64,000 nt of DNA from Actinomadura opuntiae (GTDB lineage Bacteria > Actinomycetota > Actinomycetes > Streptosporangiales > Streptosporangiaceae), in NCBI RefSeq assembly GCF_030283205.1, contig NZ_JASNWF010000008.1:355963-419962 (forward strand), given 5' to 3'. This document shows positions 17,096 through 24,985 of this stretch, piece after piece (positions within the stretch are counted from its first letter, which is position 1; every line of letters starts with the position of its first letter). The position numbers and the translations under genes are program-made. The notes below the pieces were generated by a model that made no database searches, had not been told where the DNA came from, and saw nothing but the letters and a program-made list of their open reading frames with translations.

Positions 17096-18349
17096 TCATT
17101 CGATGATGGGCGTGAGACGGGCTAACGCGGCGGTGGCCGTCTGGCGGCATCGGGCACGCGTGGTGCCGGTGGTCAGGACGTAACCGAGGCGGTCGGCGTT
17201 CGATCCGGTGAGTTGGACGGCGGTGCCGTCGGGGATCTTCTGGACGATGCCGCGGACGCCGGGGACGGCGCGGGCGGCGGGGATCCCGGCGATCTTGCGG
17301 AGGGTTCCTGAGCGCGGGGCGACCAGGTGGGTGAGGCAGGCGGCTCCGCGAGGCGACGGCAGGGCCGCGGACTCACCGAGATAACCGTGAAGGACGGCTT
17401 CAGCGCACGAGGACGCCGTGGTGAGGTCGATCGCTTGGTGGATGCCCGCCCCGGCCAGGCGGGGGTTGAGCTCGACCAGGACCGGGCCGTCCTCGGTCAC
17501 GATGATTTCCAGATGGAAGGGGCCGGTGCGGTAATCCAGTGCTTCCAGAACCTTGCGCACATACGGGACCAAGCCGGGATGTGGCTCGTCGGCGGCGAAG
17601 GCCCCGCTGGTCTCGACGAAGCAGGGTGGCGGCCCGAGGGTGCGGTCGGTGAAACCCCACACCGACAGATGCCCGTCGACGACCGTTCCCTCCGCGCTGA
17701 CCAGGGGCCCCACCAGTTCCTGCTCGCACAACAGCCGGTGGGAGGGGACGAACCCGCGGCCGTAGCAGGGGCGGTCGCGGTGACGCCGGACGATGGCGCG
17801 CAATTGCGTGTCGCTGGTGATGCGCTGGGTGTCGATCCCAGAGAAGCCGTCCACGGGCTTGGCCACCAGCGGGAACGGGGGGATGCGCCAAGGTGGAGGG
17901 CTCGTCGCGTCCAGAACCGACCAGCCGGGGTTGGCCAGGCCGACCCGTTCCAGGCGTGCCCGCACCGCGGCCTTGTCGGCCAGAGTCACCGGGCTGCCGG
18001 GGTTGGCGGTCCGTGTGCAGCCCAGCAGCAGTGCCGCGCGGTTGGCGATCGTCACATACGGGTCGACCCAGGAGAACACCACGGTGGGCGCGACCGGCGC
18101 CAGTGCTTCCGCGACGTGATCGGCCGAGGCGGTGTCGCAGTGGATCCAGGCGTCGGCCAGCGCAGACGGTAGGGCGGGGCGGTGATCAGCGGTGAGCACG
18201 ACGGTGCGCAGGCCCAACCGCCTGGCCGCGCGCAGTGCCTGGACGCCGTGGTTGGGCAGCCGTCCGTCCGCCCCCGCGGGCAGTGCCTCCACGATCGCGA
18301 CGGTCGGCCGCGCGGGGCCGGTCGCGCCGTCGATGTTCCGGCTCGTCAT
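17096..18349 (-). CDS. ATP-grasp ligase, L-amino-acid-ligase-like, RiPP cluster
   Basis: This is a 417-aa ATP-grasp protein of the carboxylate-amine ligase type. The N-terminal pre-ATP domain (to about residue 120) is followed by LADKAAVRARLERVGL, the nucleotide-binding KPVDGFSGID (Lys164) and the metal-binding Glu281 and ELNPRLAG (Glu293, Asn295). Such enzymes activate a carboxylate as acyl phosphate and join it to an amine. It is the last gene of the minus-strand cluster, starting one base after the MFS stop, so it is almost certainly co-transcribed with YcaO and TfuA. Its substrate is unknown. Joining an amino acid or small acid to the released repeat peptide is plausible, as in pheganomycin biosynthesis, and remains an inference. 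Confidence 0.88.
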   Translation of the reverse strand: MTSRNIDGATGPARPTVAIVEALPAGADGRLPNHGVQALRAARRLGLRTVVLTADHRPALPSALADAWIHCDTASADHVAEALAPVAPTVVFSWVDPYVTIANRAALLLGCTRTANPGSPVTLADKAAVRARLERVGLANPGWSVLDATSPPPWRIPPFPLVAKPVDGFSGIDTQRITSDTQLRAIVRRHRDRPCYGRGFVPSHRLLCEQELVGPLVSAEGTVVDGHLSVWGFTDRTLGPPPCFVETSGAFAADEPHPGLVPYVRKVLEALDYRTGPFHLEIIVTEDGPVLVELNPRLAGAGIHQAIDLTTASSCAEAVLHGYLGESAALPSPRGAACLTHLVAPRSGTLRKIAGIPAARAVPGVRGIVQKIPDGTAVQLTGSNADRLGYVLTTGTTRARCRQTATAALARLTPIIE

Positions 18350-18350
18350 G

Positions 18351-19646
18351 TCAGGTGCCGGTGGTCAGGCGGGGGTCGACGCTGGACTTGAGGTCACGGA
18401 CGTCGGAACACAACACGATGGCTCCCGACAGGGTCGACACTGCGCCGCCGAGCATCACGGTGAGGATCAGCCCGGTCCGGTCGCCCATGGCGGCACTGGT
18501 CCCGGCCGCCAGCGCTCCGCCGGCCAGCGCGCCGAGCGGGATGACGCTCAGGTTGATGGTGCGGGCGGTGGCATGGACGCGTCCCAGCAGTTCGGGCGGC
18601 ACGATCGACTGCCGCAGCGTGGTGACGCCGGCGTTCCAGACCGGAAGCCACAGCGAGGAGACGAACAGCAGCACGACGACCACCACGGGGCCGGGAAGCA
18701 CGAGCGAGGCGGGGGTCAGCAGCCAGACCGCCCCCTCCAGGCCGGTGACCACCAGGGTGGTCCCCAGGCCGAAACGGCCGGTGAAGCGGGTGCACAGCAG
18801 CGCCCCTAGCACGGCGGCGACCGCCCCTGCCGCAAGGACCGCCCCGGCCTGGCCTGCGGACAGGTGCATGGGCCGGTAGAGCAACAGCAGCAGGACCGTC
18901 TCGACGATCGTCATGCCGAAGTTGCGGACGGCCGCGGCCAGGGTGAGCGGCAGCAGCAGTCGATCGTGCCGCACCACGCGCAGCCCCGTCGCGATCCGCC
19001 GCAGCACGCTTTCGTGGGCGTCATGCACCCGCGTCCGCGGTTCGGGAGCCCTGATCAGCGTCACTCCCAGCACCGAGGCCAGAAATGACAGCCCGTTGGC
19101 GCCCAGCGCGCCGGCTGCGCTGAGAAACTGGCTGAGGACACCGCCCAGCGGCGCCCCGGCCAGCCGCGACACGCTGCTGGACAGTTCCATGCGGGCGTTG
19201 CCGACCGCGAGCCGTTCGGGCGGCAACAGCAGCGGTAGGTAGGTCTGCGAGGCGATGTCGAACACGACCGCGAACACGCCCGCCACAGCCGCCACCACAT
19301 AGAGCTGCACCATGGTCAGGGAGTCCCGCCACACCGCGAGCGGGATGCTGAGGAAGGCGGCACAGCGCACCAGGTCGGCCACGACCATCGCCGGACGGCG
19401 ACGGCGCCGTTCCAGCATCGCACCGGCAGGCAGCCCCAGCAGCGGGTAGGCGAGGGTGCCGACCGCCCGCAGCGCGCCGACCTGCAGGCTGCCGCCGTGC
19501 AGCGTCAAGATCGCCACCGTCGGCAGGGTGAACAAGGCGACCTGGTCGCCGACCATGCTGACGCTCTGCCCCAGCCACAGCCGCCGAAAGTCCCCTGCAA
19601 CGGTGGACGCCCTCGCCGCGGCCGTCCGGGCCCCGACGCCGCTCAC
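18351..19646 (-). CDS. MFS exporter of the RiPP cluster
   Basis: This 431-aa transporter has twelve predicted membrane spans. It belongs to the MFS_3/enterobactin-exporter-like group: GDFRRLWLGQSVSMVGDQVA at the start, GLPAGAMLERRRRRP after span 2, and a second half beginning near LPLTLAAAVRNFGMTIVETV. The GTG start overlaps the YcaO stop (GTGA), fixing the start and showing coupling. In this setting it most likely exports the finished peptide or gives self-resistance. No peptidase domain is attached, so any cleavage of the precursor must be done by another protein. Confidence 0.9.
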   Translation of the reverse strand: MSGVGARTAAARASTVAGDFRRLWLGQSVSMVGDQVALFTLPTVAILTLHGGSLQVGALRAVGTLAYPLLGLPAGAMLERRRRRPAMVVADLVRCAAFLSIPLAVWRDSLTMVQLYVVAAVAGVFAVVFDIASQTYLPLLLPPERLAVGNARMELSSSVSRLAGAPLGGVLSQFLSAAGALGANGLSFLASVLGVTLIRAPEPRTRVHDAHESVLRRIATGLRVVRHDRLLLPLTLAAAVRNFGMTIVETVLLLLLYRPMHLSAGQAGAVLAAGAVAAVLGALLCTRFTGRFGLGTTLVVTGLEGAVWLLTPASLVLPGPVVVVVLLFVSSLWLPVWNAGVTTLRQSIVPPELLGRVHATARTINLSVIPLGALAGGALAAGTSAAMGDRTGLILTVMLGGAVSTLSGAIVLCSDVRDLKSSVDPRLTTGT

Positions 19647-20836
19647 CCGTCCGCCAGGGGACGGCACATGCCGAACGGCCCCTCCAGCCCGGGGACGACC
19701 GACTTGGTGACCGGTACCCCGTGCGCGGTGCTCAGGTCCACCACCGTCACCTGCTCGGCACCGGCCCGGCGCAGCGCGTCGACCACGACGTGGACGTCGG
19801 ATTCGGCGGCGCCGGTCGACCGGTCGGCGACCTGGCCGAAGTCGTGGCGGCCGGCGGAGGAAGAGATCTCCTCCCAGACCGCGGCATGCAGCTCGGGAGA
19901 GGCGGCACGGGCCATCTCGGCCCGGTCGATGTCGTCTCGGCTTCCGGAGATGTAGGTGAGGCGCTTCTGCACGGCCTCGATGATCGCACCGAACAGCGCG
20001 CGTTCCGGGGAAGGATGGCAGGCGAAACCGTCGTGCACCCCGACCGGGCACCACAGTTCGGTGTCGGGGTCGGCCAGCACGACGCAGCCGAAACACGCGA
20101 TGCCGACAGCCGAGGTCACGTCCCACACCACGGTGGTCAGCCCCGCGCCGCTCAGAAGCTCCAGCAGGCCGATGACGGCGGGGGAATCGATCGTGGCCAG
20201 GTCGACGCGCCGTGCGTCCTCGCTGGCACGCCAGCGCGTCTCGGCGTCACGTTCGATGATCTCGCACAGACCGTGGACGGTGGCCTCGGCGGCGCTATTG
20301 CCCGAGGCCAGGCCATTGGAGTTGCGCGCCAGCCCGGTCTGCGGGGACCGTGTGAAGTCCATGGAGACGATGTCGTAGGGAACCAGAACCCGCTCGCCCG
20401 CCAGCAGGTCCTCACCGCCGACCCAGTCGATCGCCTCATCGGCTCCCCCGCTCCACACCGTCGCACCGTCGACGGCGAGGGGGATGCCCTCGAGGTCCAC
20501 GGTCACGAGGCCGCGTTCGCGCACCTGACGGGGTGAAACGCGTGACCGGCCCGGCAGCGGCTGCTCGGCGTGCCAGGTTTCGATGCTCTCCATCAGCGCC
20601 GCCGTCTTGGCGGCTTCCGGGGCTGTCCCCTTCCCGACGCTGACGACCAGTGACCGGGCCAGGGGACGGATCGCCAGATAGACCGGGACTCCGACGCTGT
20701 CGAGCCCGGTGATGTTCGCCAGACGGGTGATGCCGAGCGGCTCCATCAGGTGCCGGAAACGCAGGAAGGTCTCGCCGGGAGGAACCGTCCCCCCAAATCC
20801 CTGGCAGGACGGACCGGTCTGCTCTGGAGTCGGCAT
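19643..20836 (-). CDS. YcaO-domain protein, predicted thioamide-forming
   Basis: This 397-aa protein is a YcaO-type ATP-dependent backbone-amide activator. ATP-binding segments are visible: GKGTAPEAAKTAALMESIET (residues 69-88) and SNGLASGNSAAEATVHGLCE running into IIERDA (173-198). The C-terminus ends GLEGPFGMCRPLADG and lacks the PxPxP tail seen in azoline-forming cyclodehydratases. There is no fused or adjacent E1-like/ocin-ThiF partner, but a TfuA gene lies in the same operon. YcaO-TfuA pairs install thioamides in McrA, thioviridamide-type peptides and thiovarsolins, so thioamidation of the adjacent repeat peptide is predicted. The ATG at 20836 follows a 16-bp hairpin and has no obvious ribosome-binding site. 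Confidence 0.92.
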   Translation of the reverse strand: MPTPEQTGPSCQGFGGTVPPGETFLRFRHLMEPLGITRLANITGLDSVGVPVYLAIRPLARSLVVSVGKGTAPEAAKTAALMESIETWHAEQPLPGRSRVSPRQVRERGLVTVDLEGIPLAVDGATVWSGGADEAIDWVGGEDLLAGERVLVPYDIVSMDFTRSPQTGLARNSNGLASGNSAAEATVHGLCEIIERDAETRWRASEDARRVDLATIDSPAVIGLLELLSGAGLTTVVWDVTSAVGIACFGCVVLADPDTELWCPVGVHDGFACHPSPERALFGAIIEAVQKRLTYISGSRDDIDRAEMARAASPELHAAVWEEISSSAGRHDFGQVADRSTGAAESDVHVVVDALRRAGAEQVTVVDLSTAHGVPVTKSVVPGLEGPFGMCRPLADG

Positions 20837-20845
20837 GAAAGGCCA

Positions 20846-20883
20846 GGTCCGGGGGCCGGCAGCACCTTGCCGGCCCCCGGACC
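20846..20883 (-). promoter_or_regulatory. 16-bp perfect hairpin between precursor gene and YcaO
   Basis: The arms GGTCCGGGGGCCGGCA (20846-20861) and TGCCGGCCCCCGGACC (20868-20883) pair perfectly around a 6-base loop. It starts 8 bases after the precursor stop and ends 10 bases before the YcaO ATG. No U-tract follows. It could be a partial terminator, an RNA-stability element or an occluder of the YcaO start. Any of these would give more precursor than enzyme. Confidence 0.8.
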
Positions 20884-20890
20884 TTGATTC

Positions 20891-21067
20891 CTACCTGACC
20901 GCGTTGGCCGCGCCGGCGCTGTGCACCGACGACTTGACGGCGTTGGCGGCACCGGCACTGTGGACCGACGTCTTGACGGCGTTGGCCGCGCCGGCGCTGT
21001 GCACCGATGTCTTCACGGCGTTGGCGGCACCGGCGCTGTGCACCGACGTCTTGATGCTGTGCGACAT
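20891..21067 (-). CDS. Multi-core RiPP precursor peptide, four 13-aa repeats
   Basis: This 58-aa peptide consists of MSHSIK followed by TSVHSAGAANAVK three times and SSVHSAGAANAVR once, then TAG. Every unit, including the six-residue head, ends in a basic residue, which suggests cleavage after Lys/Arg to release four near-identical 13-mers. There is no conventional leader, so the repeats must carry their own recognition signal or the head suffices. There is no Cys, Asp or Glu, and each unit has one His, one Gly and one Asn. The start is the ATG at 21067 with GAGGAG five bases before it; an in-frame GTG at 21073 is too close to that site. It lies between TfuA (40 bp upstream) and YcaO, as expected for their substrate. 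No sequence family is recognised. Confidence 0.85.
   Translation of the reverse strand: MSHSIKTSVHSAGAANAVKTSVHSAGAANAVKTSVHSAGAANAVKSSVHSAGAANAVR
20897..21052 (-). repeat. Four tandem 39-bp coding repeats
   Basis: Units at 21052-21014, 21013-20975, 20974-20936 and 20935-20897 differ at only a few, mostly synonymous, positions (alternating GCC/GCG and GTC/GTG-type choices, CAC versus TGG-strand changes). The encoded peptide is identical except Thr to Ser at the start of the last unit. Silent divergence with protein identity points to selection on the peptide rather than a very recent duplication. Confidence 0.9.
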
Positions 21068-21107
21068 GCACACTCCTCAACTCGGTGAATACTCGCCACA
21101 GCGAGGC

Positions 21108-21863
21108 TTACACATCATTCACTTCAATGTCAAGCATCGCCTCTTCACCCTCTGTCGCCATTAGCAGACGCCAGCTTTCGGTAACCTCGAAGTGCGGGGG
21201 CGGGGAAGCCTTCGGAGCAGGAAGAACGCCGTCGCGAAGACCGGACAGGCAGGCAATGGCATCCTGCCTCTTGACGTCGACATCGGCAGTGGAAAGAAAA
21301 TCTCTGAGCACATCCCGGCGCCGCTCAGGGAAGTACCGGGTTGATGCCAGGATGGTCTCCCAGTGGCGTTCTGGATAGAACAGGTCCTTGGCGGAACGCG
21401 CCAGTGCGCGCGCCTCTTGCAGAGTGACGACGTCCTCCCGGACGGCCTCTGAGAGACCGTGACGGATGTTCACCATCGGCTCGGACGTCGGCCGGTACCC
21501 GGTGTCCGCACCCTCGTGCGCCACCGCCACCTCGTCATCGTCTTCGCAGGTACCGGCTGCGTAGGCGGCGAAGACCGCCCCGACACCGACCATTCCGAAC
21601 GGATGCAGTTCAGCCGCCCGCAGGGCTCCCATGCTGGAGCACCCGTACACCTCGACGCCGTTGACCAGCGCAAAAACTATTTCTTTATGCCAGACCGCCG
21701 GGACCCGCTGGAAGTATCCGTCGATGATCACGATACGGGTCGCTCCACGCCGGGTCGCGCGATACACATCACCGACAGAAGCCGGCGGAAGATAAGTCGC
21801 CGAAAGCACCCGCCGAGCCAGTCGGCCAGGCAGAGTGGGGCCCACGAAGACATGAGTCGACAT
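21108..21863 (-). CDS. tfuA-like: TfuA-like protein, YcaO partner for thioamidation
   Basis: This 251-aa protein matches TfuA (PF07812): HVFVGPTLPG at residues 4-13, IDGYFQRVPAVWHKEIVFAL at 47-66 and GCSSMGALRAAEL at 74-86. TfuA proteins work with YcaO enzymes to make thioamides, probably by delivering or handling sulfur. The family start is at 21863 (MSTHVFVGP), which I use. Upstream in-frame ATGs at 21896 (AGGG five bases before) and 21926 would add 11 or 21 residues, but would leave only 67 or 37 bp for two divergent promoters. It is the first gene of the minus-strand operon and directly precedes the repeat precursor. Confidence 0.92.
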   Translation of the reverse strand: MSTHVFVGPTLPGRLARRVLSATYLPPASVGDVYRATRRGATRIVIIDGYFQRVPAVWHKEIVFALVNGVEVYGCSSMGALRAAELHPFGMVGVGAVFAAYAAGTCEDDDEVAVAHEGADTGYRPTSEPMVNIRHGLSEAVREDVVTLQEARALARSAKDLFYPERHWETILASTRYFPERRRDVLRDFLSTADVDVKRQDAIACLSGLRDGVLPAPKASPPPHFEVTESWRLLMATEGEEAMLDIEVNDV

Positions 21864-21963
21864 CGAGGAGATCGTAAGCACAGCCGGGTGATCCATTTCA
21901 ACCCTGGAACAGGGGCGGCGAACCATGACACCCTGAATCCCGTGAAGCGAAGGAGCCCGGACA

Positions 21964-22929
21964 TTGCCTACAGATGATGTGTGGATTCTCGACCGCCTGG
22001 GTCCCGACTGGGAGGTTCGCGCACTTCAGGAGGCCCTGCGGCAACAGGAAATCCCTACCCGGATCGTCGAGTTCTCCGAACTTCGGCCCACGATCGAGGG
22101 GCTGGCAATCCCTTCATCGAACTGGGGAACGCCCTCGCTGGCAGTGGTGACCGCGCGTGTACTGACACGGCACACCGAAGGAGATCTGGCCTTCCTGTAC
22201 GACTGGCTGACGATGCTCGAAGACCAGGGCGTCCGCCTCGTCAATCCCGCCGGCGCACTCCGGCGTTGCCAGAACAAGATCCACCAAGCGGCCACCTTGC
22301 GTGCCGCCGGAGTGCCCGTCCCGGACACGGTCGCCGTGCGTCAGACCCGCGACGCCGAGGAATGCCTCGACCGTTGGCGCGATGTCATCATCAAACCGGT
22401 CTTCGGGCACGCGTCAGTCGACGTCCTTCGCATCCTGCCGAGCGGAACCGGCGGCCGAGACGGAGTGCTGCTCGGCCTCCGCGAAGACATCGTCCTATGG
22501 CACCTGTTACGCCGCCACCATGTCCTGTGCGCGCAGCCGTTCATCGAGAACCCCGGCCGCGATCTGCGCGCCATCGTCATCGGTGACCGCGTAGCCTCCT
22601 GCCATTACCACATCAGCACCACACCGGACGGCAGCGTCCGCAGCCTCTTCCACCCGCTCAAATGGGCGCCCGCGCCGCTGACGGCCGAGATCGAGCAGAT
22701 CCTGCTCGCCTCCACCTCCGCCCTGAATCTCGACCTGGCCACCATCGACATGGTCGAAGGACCGAACGGCCCCGTCGTGATCGAGGTCAATCCCACCGTG
22801 TCCCGCTGGGAGCCGATCGAGCGGACCGACCTCGACCTGACACCCCACGGCATCACCGCCGCCCAAGTAGAACTCCTGAAAGACCTGGCAGGAACCCCGA
22901 CGAAAAGCGCGCCCGCCCAAGGCGAGTAG
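21964..22929 (+). CDS. RimK-like ATP-grasp ligase, divergent gene of the RiPP cluster
   Basis: This 321-aa protein is a compact RimK-type ATP-grasp enzyme. Visible parts are NKIHQAATLRAAGVPVPDTV (residues 104-123), the nucleotide-binding KPVFGHAS (Lys144), RDLRAIVIGDRV (199-210) and the metal-binding DLATIDMVEGP ... VVIEVNPT (Glu274, Asn276). RimK relatives add amino acids to peptides or cofactors. The start is a TTG at 21964 with AAGGAG eight bases upstream. It faces the tfuA operon across roughly 100 bp, so both can share control. Whether it modifies the precursor, the free peptide or a small molecule cannot be told from sequence. The repeats contain no Asp or Glu, which argues against graspetide-type side-chain cross-links. 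Confidence 0.88.
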   Translation: MPTDDVWILDRLGPDWEVRALQEALRQQEIPTRIVEFSELRPTIEGLAIPSSNWGTPSLAVVTARVLTRHTEGDLAFLYDWLTMLEDQGVRLVNPAGALRRCQNKIHQAATLRAAGVPVPDTVAVRQTRDAEECLDRWRDVIIKPVFGHASVDVLRILPSGTGGRDGVLLGLREDIVLWHLLRRHHVLCAQPFIENPGRDLRAIVIGDRVASCHYHISTTPDGSVRSLFHPLKWAPAPLTAEIEQILLASTSALNLDLATIDMVEGPNGPVVIEVNPTVSRWEPIERTDLDLTPHGITAAQVELLKDLAGTPTKSAPAQGE

Positions 22930-22934
22930 GGATC

Positions 22935-23912
22935 TCACCTCGTGCTTTGAAGAAGCCGGGCTCCCAGGGGCGTAAGGGAGTGGCACACCCGGTGACGGTC
23001 ACGGTGGGAGGCCAGAAGCCCGGCGTCCCTGAGCACCCGGGCATGTTCACTCGCGGACGCGGCCGAGATATGGGCCCGGCGAGCCAACTCGGTGGTCGAG
23101 ACCGGCAACTCGGCGACGACCGTCATCACCACCGCCCTCGTAGGGCCGATGAGCGCCGCGAGCGGGCGCACAGCTGACGTCACGTCGCGAGTGAGCCAGG
23201 TCAGGTCGTGCTCGATCGGGTAGACGAGGACCTGCGGACCGTCGGGGCTCCGCAGCGTCGTTGGTGCGCGCCAGCAGAAGAAGGCAGGCTGGAGGATCAG
23301 CCCGCCGCCGTCCAGGTAGATGTCGCGGTCGGCAGGATGCCGGGGCAGGCTCAGCACCGGCGGTTCCCACACCGCCAGCGGGCGCAACGCGGCCAGGACC
23401 CCTTCGGTGCCACCGTCGAGGAAGGCCCGCGCGAGCCGGGCACGTTCCGCCTGTACGCCGGCGTCGATCGTGTCCCAATAAGGCTCGACGCTTTCCCGGT
23501 GATAGCGGCTAAGTGCCGTCCCGAGTTCGCGTAATGCTTCCGGGTCGCCCAGGCGTATCGCGCTGACGAATCCCTTAGAAGGGCGACGGACGGGTAGCTG
23601 GTCGGCATTCTGTCTCAACTGCTGCTTCGGCGTGCTCAGGACGGTCTCGATAGCCACTTGCAGACCACCGCCGGCGTCCGGCGGGGTCAGGAAATCCGCT
23701 GAGTAACCCCATGGCGGCGCCAGCGCGAACAGCGGCTGCATCACCGGATCCAGCCGCGGCCGAGTGCGCCGCCGCCATCGGTCGAACGCCAGGGCTCCCT
23801 CACGCTTCCCCAGAAGATGCACGCTGAGCAGCACCTCCCAGAGCCGATCGGATCCAGGCGCCACCCGCACCCGCGGTAGATCATCGCTGGTCAGATGGAA
23901 CCGCAAAGCCAC
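22935..23912 (-). CDS. DUF5937/ArsR-type HTH regulator
   Basis: This 325-aa protein has an N-terminal DUF5937-like domain (MALRFHLTSDDLPRVRVAPG onward) and a C-terminal ArsR winged helix (ELARRAHISAASASEHARVL, then RDAGLLASHRDRHRVCHSLT). The start is taken as GTG 23912, where the family homology begins; an ATG 63 bases upstream is possible. It is convergent with the RimK-like gene with five bases between the stops. It may control the RiPP cluster or only itself; nothing in the sequence decides this. A second protein of the same architecture is at 36246-37331. Confidence 0.85.
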   Translation of the reverse strand: MALRFHLTSDDLPRVRVAPGSDRLWEVLLSVHLLGKREGALAFDRWRRRTRPRLDPVMQPLFALAPPWGYSADFLTPPDAGGGLQVAIETVLSTPKQQLRQNADQLPVRRPSKGFVSAIRLGDPEALRELGTALSRYHRESVEPYWDTIDAGVQAERARLARAFLDGGTEGVLAALRPLAVWEPPVLSLPRHPADRDIYLDGGGLILQPAFFCWRAPTTLRSPDGPQVLVYPIEHDLTWLTRDVTSAVRPLAALIGPTRAVVMTVVAELPVSTTELARRAHISAASASEHARVLRDAGLLASHRDRHRVCHSLTPLGARLLQSTR

Positions 23913-24106
23913 AAGAACACCGTCCCTGCTCTGGCGTCCCCCGCACAGATATCGCCCTCGGGGCTCTGGACACACGGTGAATGATCAGCACGCGGGGATC
24001 CAGATGGTGGCACGGACCGGCCAATCGACCACGCCCGTGGCGCGGACATTCGGACGTGACCGAAAGATGGTGAACCCGGCACCGGGGCGGGTCCACTCTG
24101 CCGACC

Positions 24107-24985
24107 ATGGTGGCGATGCTTCTTCGATGTCTCGTGGCGGCACTCATCGGCGCAACGGTGGTGGCGTGTGGAACTGACCGAACACCGCCCTCCGGTTACG
24201 CCCGTGACCTCACCCCCGCCGAAAAGGCATCGGTAGAGGACGCGAAGAGCGTCCTGATCCGCGACTGCATGAATCGGCGAGGATTCCCCTATTGGATCAG
24301 GCCGTACGCGACGGCCCCCAAAGGATGGAACTTCCCGTACGTCGTCGATGACGTGGCCTGGGCACACCGGCACGGATATGGAAGCGATATCCAACGGCTC
24401 CTCGACGAGCGACGCCGCAACGACCCGAACCAGCGGTACCTGGCTTCACTGCCGGCAACGCGTAAGGCCGCCGCGCTCACAGCCATCAACGGACGACAAT
24501 CCGTTGGCCTGTCCGCACGGCTGCCCAGCGGGGGCCTCGTCCGGCGGAGCCGCTTGGGCTGCCGCGCCGAGGCCGACCGGCGACTTTACGGCGACCTGGG
24601 CACCTGGTTCCAATTCGACACCACCGAAACCGACCTTGCCGCCATGCGCCGCGTAGAGGTGCAACGCGACAGCGAGTTCAAGGCCGCACTCCTGCACTGG
24701 GCCGCCTGCATGCGAAGCAGCGGGTCCCCCTATGCCACACCCATGCAAGCTCATAACGCGGCACAACTCGCGCCCAGCAACGAGATCCACCTTGCCGTGA
24801 CCGAGGCGACCTGCGCTGACCGCACGGACTTCGCCGCAACCGCGCACCGACTCGACCTGCGTTACCGCGACGTCCTCCGGCAACAGCATCACACCGTCGA
24901 GGCCCTCGGATCACGGATGCAGCTCCGGGCAGCAACCCATGCTCGGTCAATCCTGTCCCACCACCAGATGATCGGAGAATCATGA
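24107..24985 (+). CDS. Putative lipoprotein of unknown function
   Basis: This 292-aa protein begins MVAMLLRCLVAALIGATVVA, followed by a lipobox (VVACG, Cys21), so export and lipidation are expected. The mature part is rich in Arg/Ala and has several Cys residues (RDCMNRRGFPY, RLGCRAEADRRL, WAACMRSSGSPY, EATCADRT) that could form disulfides. I do not recognise a family beyond secreted actinomycete proteins. Its stop overlaps the ATG of the next gene (ATGA), so the two secreted proteins are co-expressed. No ribosome-binding site is obvious at the ATG. Confidence 0.75.
   Translation: MVAMLLRCLVAALIGATVVACGTDRTPPSGYARDLTPAEKASVEDAKSVLIRDCMNRRGFPYWIRPYATAPKGWNFPYVVDDVAWAHRHGYGSDIQRLLDERRRNDPNQRYLASLPATRKAAALTAINGRQSVGLSARLPSGGLVRRSRLGCRAEADRRLYGDLGTWFQFDTTETDLAAMRRVEVQRDSEFKAALLHWAACMRSSGSPYATPMQAHNAAQLAPSNEIHLAVTEATCADRTDFAATAHRLDLRYRDVLRQQHHTVEALGSRMQLRAATHARSILSHHQMIGES

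Noticed and set aside
19643..20836. Azoline-forming (thiazole/oxazole) YcaO
   Set aside because: There is no Cys in the precursor, no PxPxP tail and no E1-like partner; a TfuA partner instead points to thioamides. Ser/Thr azolines cannot be fully excluded.
20897..21052. Tandem 39-bp repeats considered as a CRISPR or VNTR
   Set aside because: The units are directly adjacent without spacers, and they code for a conserved peptide with a ribosome-binding site and stop.
17096..22929. Graspetide (microviridin-like) cluster
   Set aside because: The core repeats have no Asp or Glu to supply cross-linking carboxylates, and a YcaO-TfuA pair is not part of that class.
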